NCBI RefSeq assembly: GCF_036689865.1
Contig: NZ_JBAHUQ010000028.1
Coordinates: 30,093-94,092 of the forward strand
DNA length: 64,000 nucleotides
From: Magnetococcus sp. PR-3
GTDB lineage: Bacteria; Pseudomonadota; Magnetococcia; Magnetococcales; Magnetococcaceae
Reading direction: 5' to 3'
Shown piece by piece: positions 61,499 through 64,000 of this stretch. The notes beneath the pieces were generated by a model, which saw nothing but the letters and a program-made list of their open reading frames with translations, did not search any database and was not told where the DNA came from. Numbering within the stretch: the stretch's first letter is position 1; every line of letters begins with the position of its first letter. A program made the translations under genes and the position numbers.

Positions 61499-62455
61499 AT
61501 GACTAAACAAAATGTAACCCCAACCATTTCTTCATCCCCCACCGTACTGGTGGTAGGTACCGGTGCCATCGGCGGTTTTTATGGCGCTCGGCTGGCCCAA
61601 GCGGGTGCTCAAGTATCTGTCGTCTGTCGGTCCGATTATGAAACCGTACGTGATCACGGCATCATGATCCACAGTTTTGATCAGGGAGAACACCACTTCG
61701 TTCCCCACTCTGTGCATCGTGAGGTGGAAGGGTTTCCTGAAACGCCCGATTATATGCTTATCACCCTGAAAGTGCTGCCCCAAATCGACCTACCCCGTAT
61801 CATTGCACCTAAAGTGGGTCCCCATACCACCATTTTACTCATCCAAAATGGTATTGAAATAGAAGAAGCCGTTTATCAAGCTTTTCCCAATAACCCCATG
61901 ATCAGCAGCTTAGCTTTTGTTTGTGTGAGCCGAACCCAACCCGGACACATAGACCATCTCTGTTTTGGCCACCTAAGCATGGGACACTACCCCCCCAAAC
62001 CGGTAGAACCTGCCCTAGAACAGCTGGCACAGCTGTTTCAAAACGCACATATTGATGCCAAAACCACCGACAATGTGGTCACCGCCCGGTGGCGCAAACT
62101 GGTATGGAACGCCCCTTTTAATAGCATTTCAGTGCTCGGCGGCGGTTTGACCACCCGGCAGATCATGGACCGTGAACCGTTAAAAAAGCTGTGTCGCGCT
62201 GTTATGGCAGAAGTGGTCGAGCTAGCCTTGGCTGCGGGCCACCCGCTGGATGAAGATGTGATTGAAACCAACATGGCCGCCACAGAGAAGATGAAACCCT
62301 ATCGGACCAGTATGCTACTGGATCATGAAGAGGGTCGGCAGATGGAGGTGGAAGCTATTTTGGGTAATGCCCTTAAACGTGCTGAGAAGCTGGGCCACCA
62401 CTACCCGCACTTAGAGAGCTTCTATGCCCTGTTGAGTGCGATTGCCCACCCCTAA
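61499..62455 (+). CDS. panE: 2-dehydropantoate 2-reductase-like protein
   Basis: A 318-residue NADPH-dependent ketopantoate reductase-fold enzyme. The N-terminal Rossmann motif is VLVVGTGAIGGFYGARLAQA, followed by MLITLKVLPQIDLPRIIAPK with the family's lysine, LIQNGIEIEE, and RWRKLVWNAPFNSISVLGGG carrying the catalytic Lys and Asn. C-terminal PYRTSMLLDHEEGRQMEVEA with EAILGNALKRA completes the pantoate-reductase domain. It would reduce ketopantoate for CoA synthesis. Multiple paralogues exist in bacteria, so a different 2-oxo acid is possible. No other pantothenate gene is here. Confidence 0.87.
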   Translation: MTKQNVTPTISSSPTVLVVGTGAIGGFYGARLAQAGAQVSVVCRSDYETVRDHGIMIHSFDQGEHHFVPHSVHREVEGFPETPDYMLITLKVLPQIDLPRIIAPKVGPHTTILLIQNGIEIEEAVYQAFPNNPMISSLAFVCVSRTQPGHIDHLCFGHLSMGHYPPKPVEPALEQLAQLFQNAHIDAKTTDNVVTARWRKLVWNAPFNSISVLGGGLTTRQIMDREPLKKLCRAVMAEVVELALAAGHPLDEDVIETNMAATEKMKPYRTSMLLDHEEGRQMEVEAILGNALKRAEKLGHHYPHLESFYALLSAIAHP

Positions 62456-62565
62456 CTTTTGCAGGATATGTATTGTCAAAAAAATGCCGCGCCAAGACCG
62501 TGACACGTATGTTTACCTTAGGATCATTCAAAAAGAGATCTAACTAGACCGTGGGCTGTGCACCC

Positions 62566-62709
62566 TTACTGAAACATCAAAAATAGCTGTATCAAACCAA
62601 TTAAGATCAGCCCGTAAACCCCACCAAAGTAGACGGCCGCCGCCACTTTTACCGCAATATCCTTGGTCTGTTGCCAGGGTAAGGTGGGGAGGTAAGAGGA
62701 ATTGTGCAT
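62566..62709 (-). CDS. Small single-helix membrane protein
   Basis: A 47-residue protein read from the ATG at 62709 to a TAA at 62566. The sequence begins MHNSSYLPTLPWQQTKDIAV, then KVAAAVYFGGVYGLILIGLI and QLFLMFQ. One hydrophobic helix spans about residues 22-46, so it is probably a small inner-membrane protein with a short polar N-terminus. AAGGGG stands 6 bases ahead of the ATG, which supports translation. No family is recognised. It stands alone between panE and another small gene. Too short for confident homology. Confidence 0.6.
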   Translation of the reverse strand: MHNSSYLPTLPWQQTKDIAVKVAAAVYFGGVYGLILIGLIQLFLMFQ

Positions 62710-62807
62710 GGTGCACCCCTTGGGGTAGTGCTGTCGTTTAAAGCGACTGTCTGGCCATCAAGCAAAACAGGGTTTGGGTGATCAAAAGCAAACTCTATTC
62801 CATGTCT

Positions 62808-62853
62808 ACTTTTATTGTTCCCCACCTATAGGTACCCAAGGACAATTAAAAGT
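62808..62853. repeat. Inverted repeat with central palindrome
   Basis: ACTTTTATTGT (62808-62818) and ACAATTAAAAGT (62842-62853) are inverted with a one-base bulge, and the loop holds the perfect palindrome ACCTATAGGT (62824-62833). It sits between the 47-residue membrane protein gene and the gene at 62992. An operator or a transcript-end structure are both possible. Confidence 0.5.
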
Positions 62854-62991
62854 CGCGCTATAGGATATTATTCAGCTGTAGACCTCCAGATTATAAATAA
62901 TAATGATACCCACCATTCAGAATTGATTCGCTTGGTTTTCACTTCTATGCCATACTGAAGTCACATTATGTCACATTTGCAGGAGATGACT

Positions 62992-63180
62992 ATGGCTACC
63001 CCTCTACCCGCCAAGGAACGTGATCGGATCATCCGAGAAAAGATGACGCTCATTGAGAAAATGTCCGATCATGCCTCTAATCGAGAAAAGCTAAAGACGC
63101 TTTTTGAAAAATTCGATCAATTGCCAGACATCAGTGATCAAACGGCCTCTTGCATCACCCGTTGTCAAAAGGTTTGCTAA
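62992..63180 (+). CDS. Small hypothetical protein with Cys-rich end
   Basis: A 62-residue protein from the ATG at 62992, chosen because AGGAG lies 6 bases ahead; two in-frame ATGs lie slightly upstream. The sequence is helical and highly charged (KERDRIIREKMTLIEKMSDH and REKLKTLFEKFDQLPDISDQ), then ends TASCITRCQKVC with three cysteines in nine residues. This could be a small metal-binding or disulfide-linked protein. No family was recognised. Gene-free stretches flank it. Confidence 0.65.
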   Translation: MATPLPAKERDRIIREKMTLIEKMSDHASNREKLKTLFEKFDQLPDISDQTASCITRCQKVC

Positions 63181-63468
63181 GGGTCTGTACCAGCAAAGGA
63201 TTCTCTTGTTGGCCACAGGGCTACATACCCCCTTCCATGGGGGAAGATGCTTCTTTTCTTATCTGAAGTTGAGCCATAGCATAAACCCCAGTCGAATGTG
63301 TTGGAGCCTATATTAGCGCCTCCAGTCCCATGCGCGTAGGCGCGCAAGGAGAAACCTAGCGCAGAAAAACGCTGTGTTAGGGTCTTCGAACCTAGCCTAC
63401 ACACATGCCCGCATGATGTCGTGATCAGCAAGAATTTTGCAGATAGAAGCAACCACCCACCATCTGTT

Positions 63469-63574
63469 CATGCCTAGGCTTACCTTGAGTTTGACACCTG
63501 GACGGTGAAATGCCTCGTCATAATAAAAGAACAGAGCTAACCAATCCTCTTGTGTCGGGCTCTACCTTCAACCA
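63469..63574. repeat. Diverged direct repeat, copy 1
   Basis: Starts with CATGCCTAGGCT and ends around CCAATCC..GTGTCGGG..CTTCAACCA. It matches copy 2, 210 bases to the right, over about 105 bases with several indels. On the minus strand it encodes FFYYDEAFHRPGVKLKVSLG in one frame, but this frame does not stay open upstream. Confidence 0.6.
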
Positions 63575-63678
63575 ACACAACCCCCACCCGTGAACTCATA
63601 CCGCAAACGAATTTTCTGCCCGCAAACTGGTCGTAATTGCCCCAATTTTTTCGTTAGAAATGACCACGCTCATATGCT

Positions 63679-63786
63679 CATGCCTAGGCTCACCCGGTGT
63701 TTGGTTGGTGTGAAACGGCAACACATCTCTGTAAAAAAAGGCATAGAGATCATCAATCCTGTGCTATCGGGTCCTGCTTTCACCCA
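63679..63786. repeat. Diverged direct repeat, copy 2
   Basis: Starts with CATGCCTAGGCT, as in copy 1, and ends around CAATCC..CTATCGGG..CTTTCACCCA. On the minus strand one frame reads IDDLYAFFYRDVLPFHTNQT and runs on to a stop near 63600, starting just after an in-frame TAG. The shared coding-like pattern with frameshifts between copies suggests decayed duplicates of a small gene. Confidence 0.6.
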
Positions 63787-64000
63787 TACAGAGCCCATAC
63801 CCCTTAAAGCCTGTCTCCCCCAGCATGCTTTGATTGTCCTCTTCACAGATATCCACAAAGAGTGCTGCCCATCATGGCAAGCAGATCATCAGACAGGGGT
63901 ATTGCGCCCAGGCAGCTCGACTCTCCGCTTCCAACCCACACGGCTCAACAACATATGTTCAGCGACACCCTTCATAAACAAAGAGCGCTCTAAACAAGGA

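Larger units (their letters stand above)
63181..64000. other. Gene-poor right end with decayed direct repeats
   Basis: 820 bases without a convincing intact gene. Open frames on the minus strand (for example 63177-63452 and 63670-63858) lack ribosome binding sites and have compositions unlike the neighbouring genes. The segment contains the direct repeat pair at 63469 and 63679. It may be remnants of a small gene family or an intergenic element. Confidence 0.5.

Noticed and set aside
63177..63452. A 91-codon minus-strand frame
   Set aside because: No ribosome binding site and Gly/Ser/Arg-rich composition; overlaps the end of the gene at 62992-63180.
1..64000. CRISPR arrays, insertion sequences, phage genes, magnetosome genes
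   Set aside because: No regularly spaced direct repeats, transposase or integrase motifs, capsid or mam-type genes were seen anywhere in the window.

Overview
The window reads as a chromosomal segment of a Gram-negative proteobacterium with an exosortase-A-type (XrtA/EpsH) exopolysaccharide system. Lipoproteins, periplasmic c-type cytochromes, FtsX-type ABC permeases and late cobalamin genes support this. The mix of an XrtA-type EPS locus, nonulosonate genes, TPR glycosyltransferases and very large hybrid kinases would fit a magnetotactic-coccus-like or other deep-branching proteobacterium, but that is inference; no magnetosome gene, rRNA or taxonomic marker is present. No insertion sequence, prophage or CRISPR array was seen.

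Region 1 (1-11842, minus strand) is the EPS core. In transcription order it holds two GT4 glycosyltransferases, a Wzy/ligase-like polymerase, a polyprenyl-phosphate sugar transferase, a Wzz-type chain-length protein, a tyrosine kinase with a ten-tyrosine YGG tail, a UDP-GlcNAc 2-epimerase, a polysaccharide deacetylase, a FemAB-like transferase, and the start of another glycosyltransferase cut by the left edge. Region 2 (12106-18204, plus strand) is a divergent, tightly packed unit: zinc-ribbon methyltransferase, six-hairpin (alpha/alpha-toroid) protein, AEC transporter, beta-propeller-like protein and an AsnB-type amidotransferase. Region 3 (18494-22737, minus) adds two GT2 enzymes and a TPR/GT41 (SPINDLY-like) glycosyltransferase.

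Region 4 (22908-37065) is redox and signalling: a rubredoxin-reductase-like flavoprotein, a 1684-residue hybrid kinase, a GH114-like secreted hydrolase, a LolD/FtsX-like ABC pair, a periplasmic binding protein and a membrane hybrid kinase. Region 5 (37549-46814) is mixed housekeeping: tRNA-Thr with promoter and terminator, an orphan two-domain SagB-like protein, a poly-lysine-tailed protein, an aminotransferase, a GT2 plus lipoprotein pair, an exported truncated haemoglobin with a 22-bp perfect palindrome upstream, a GST and cobT-cobS.

Region 6 (47565-52868, minus) is a partial legionaminate-type nonulosonate pathway (legC, legI, legG, ptmE-like, legF) lacking the dehydratase and acetyltransferase. 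Divergent from it is a TPR-glycosyltransferase coupled to a bestrophin-like protein and a J-domain protein. Region 7 (55962-64000) holds a cation/proton antiporter, two c-type cytochromes, an AcuI-like reductase, an SLT-fold protein that has lost the catalytic Glu, a macrodomain protein, a PanE-like reductase, two small proteins, and a gene-poor end with decayed direct repeats.

The strongest leads for something undescribed are the region 2 module, the SLT-like protein with its heavily structured leader, the exported globin with its palindrome, and the 750-bp structured gene-free interval beside the nonulosonate genes.
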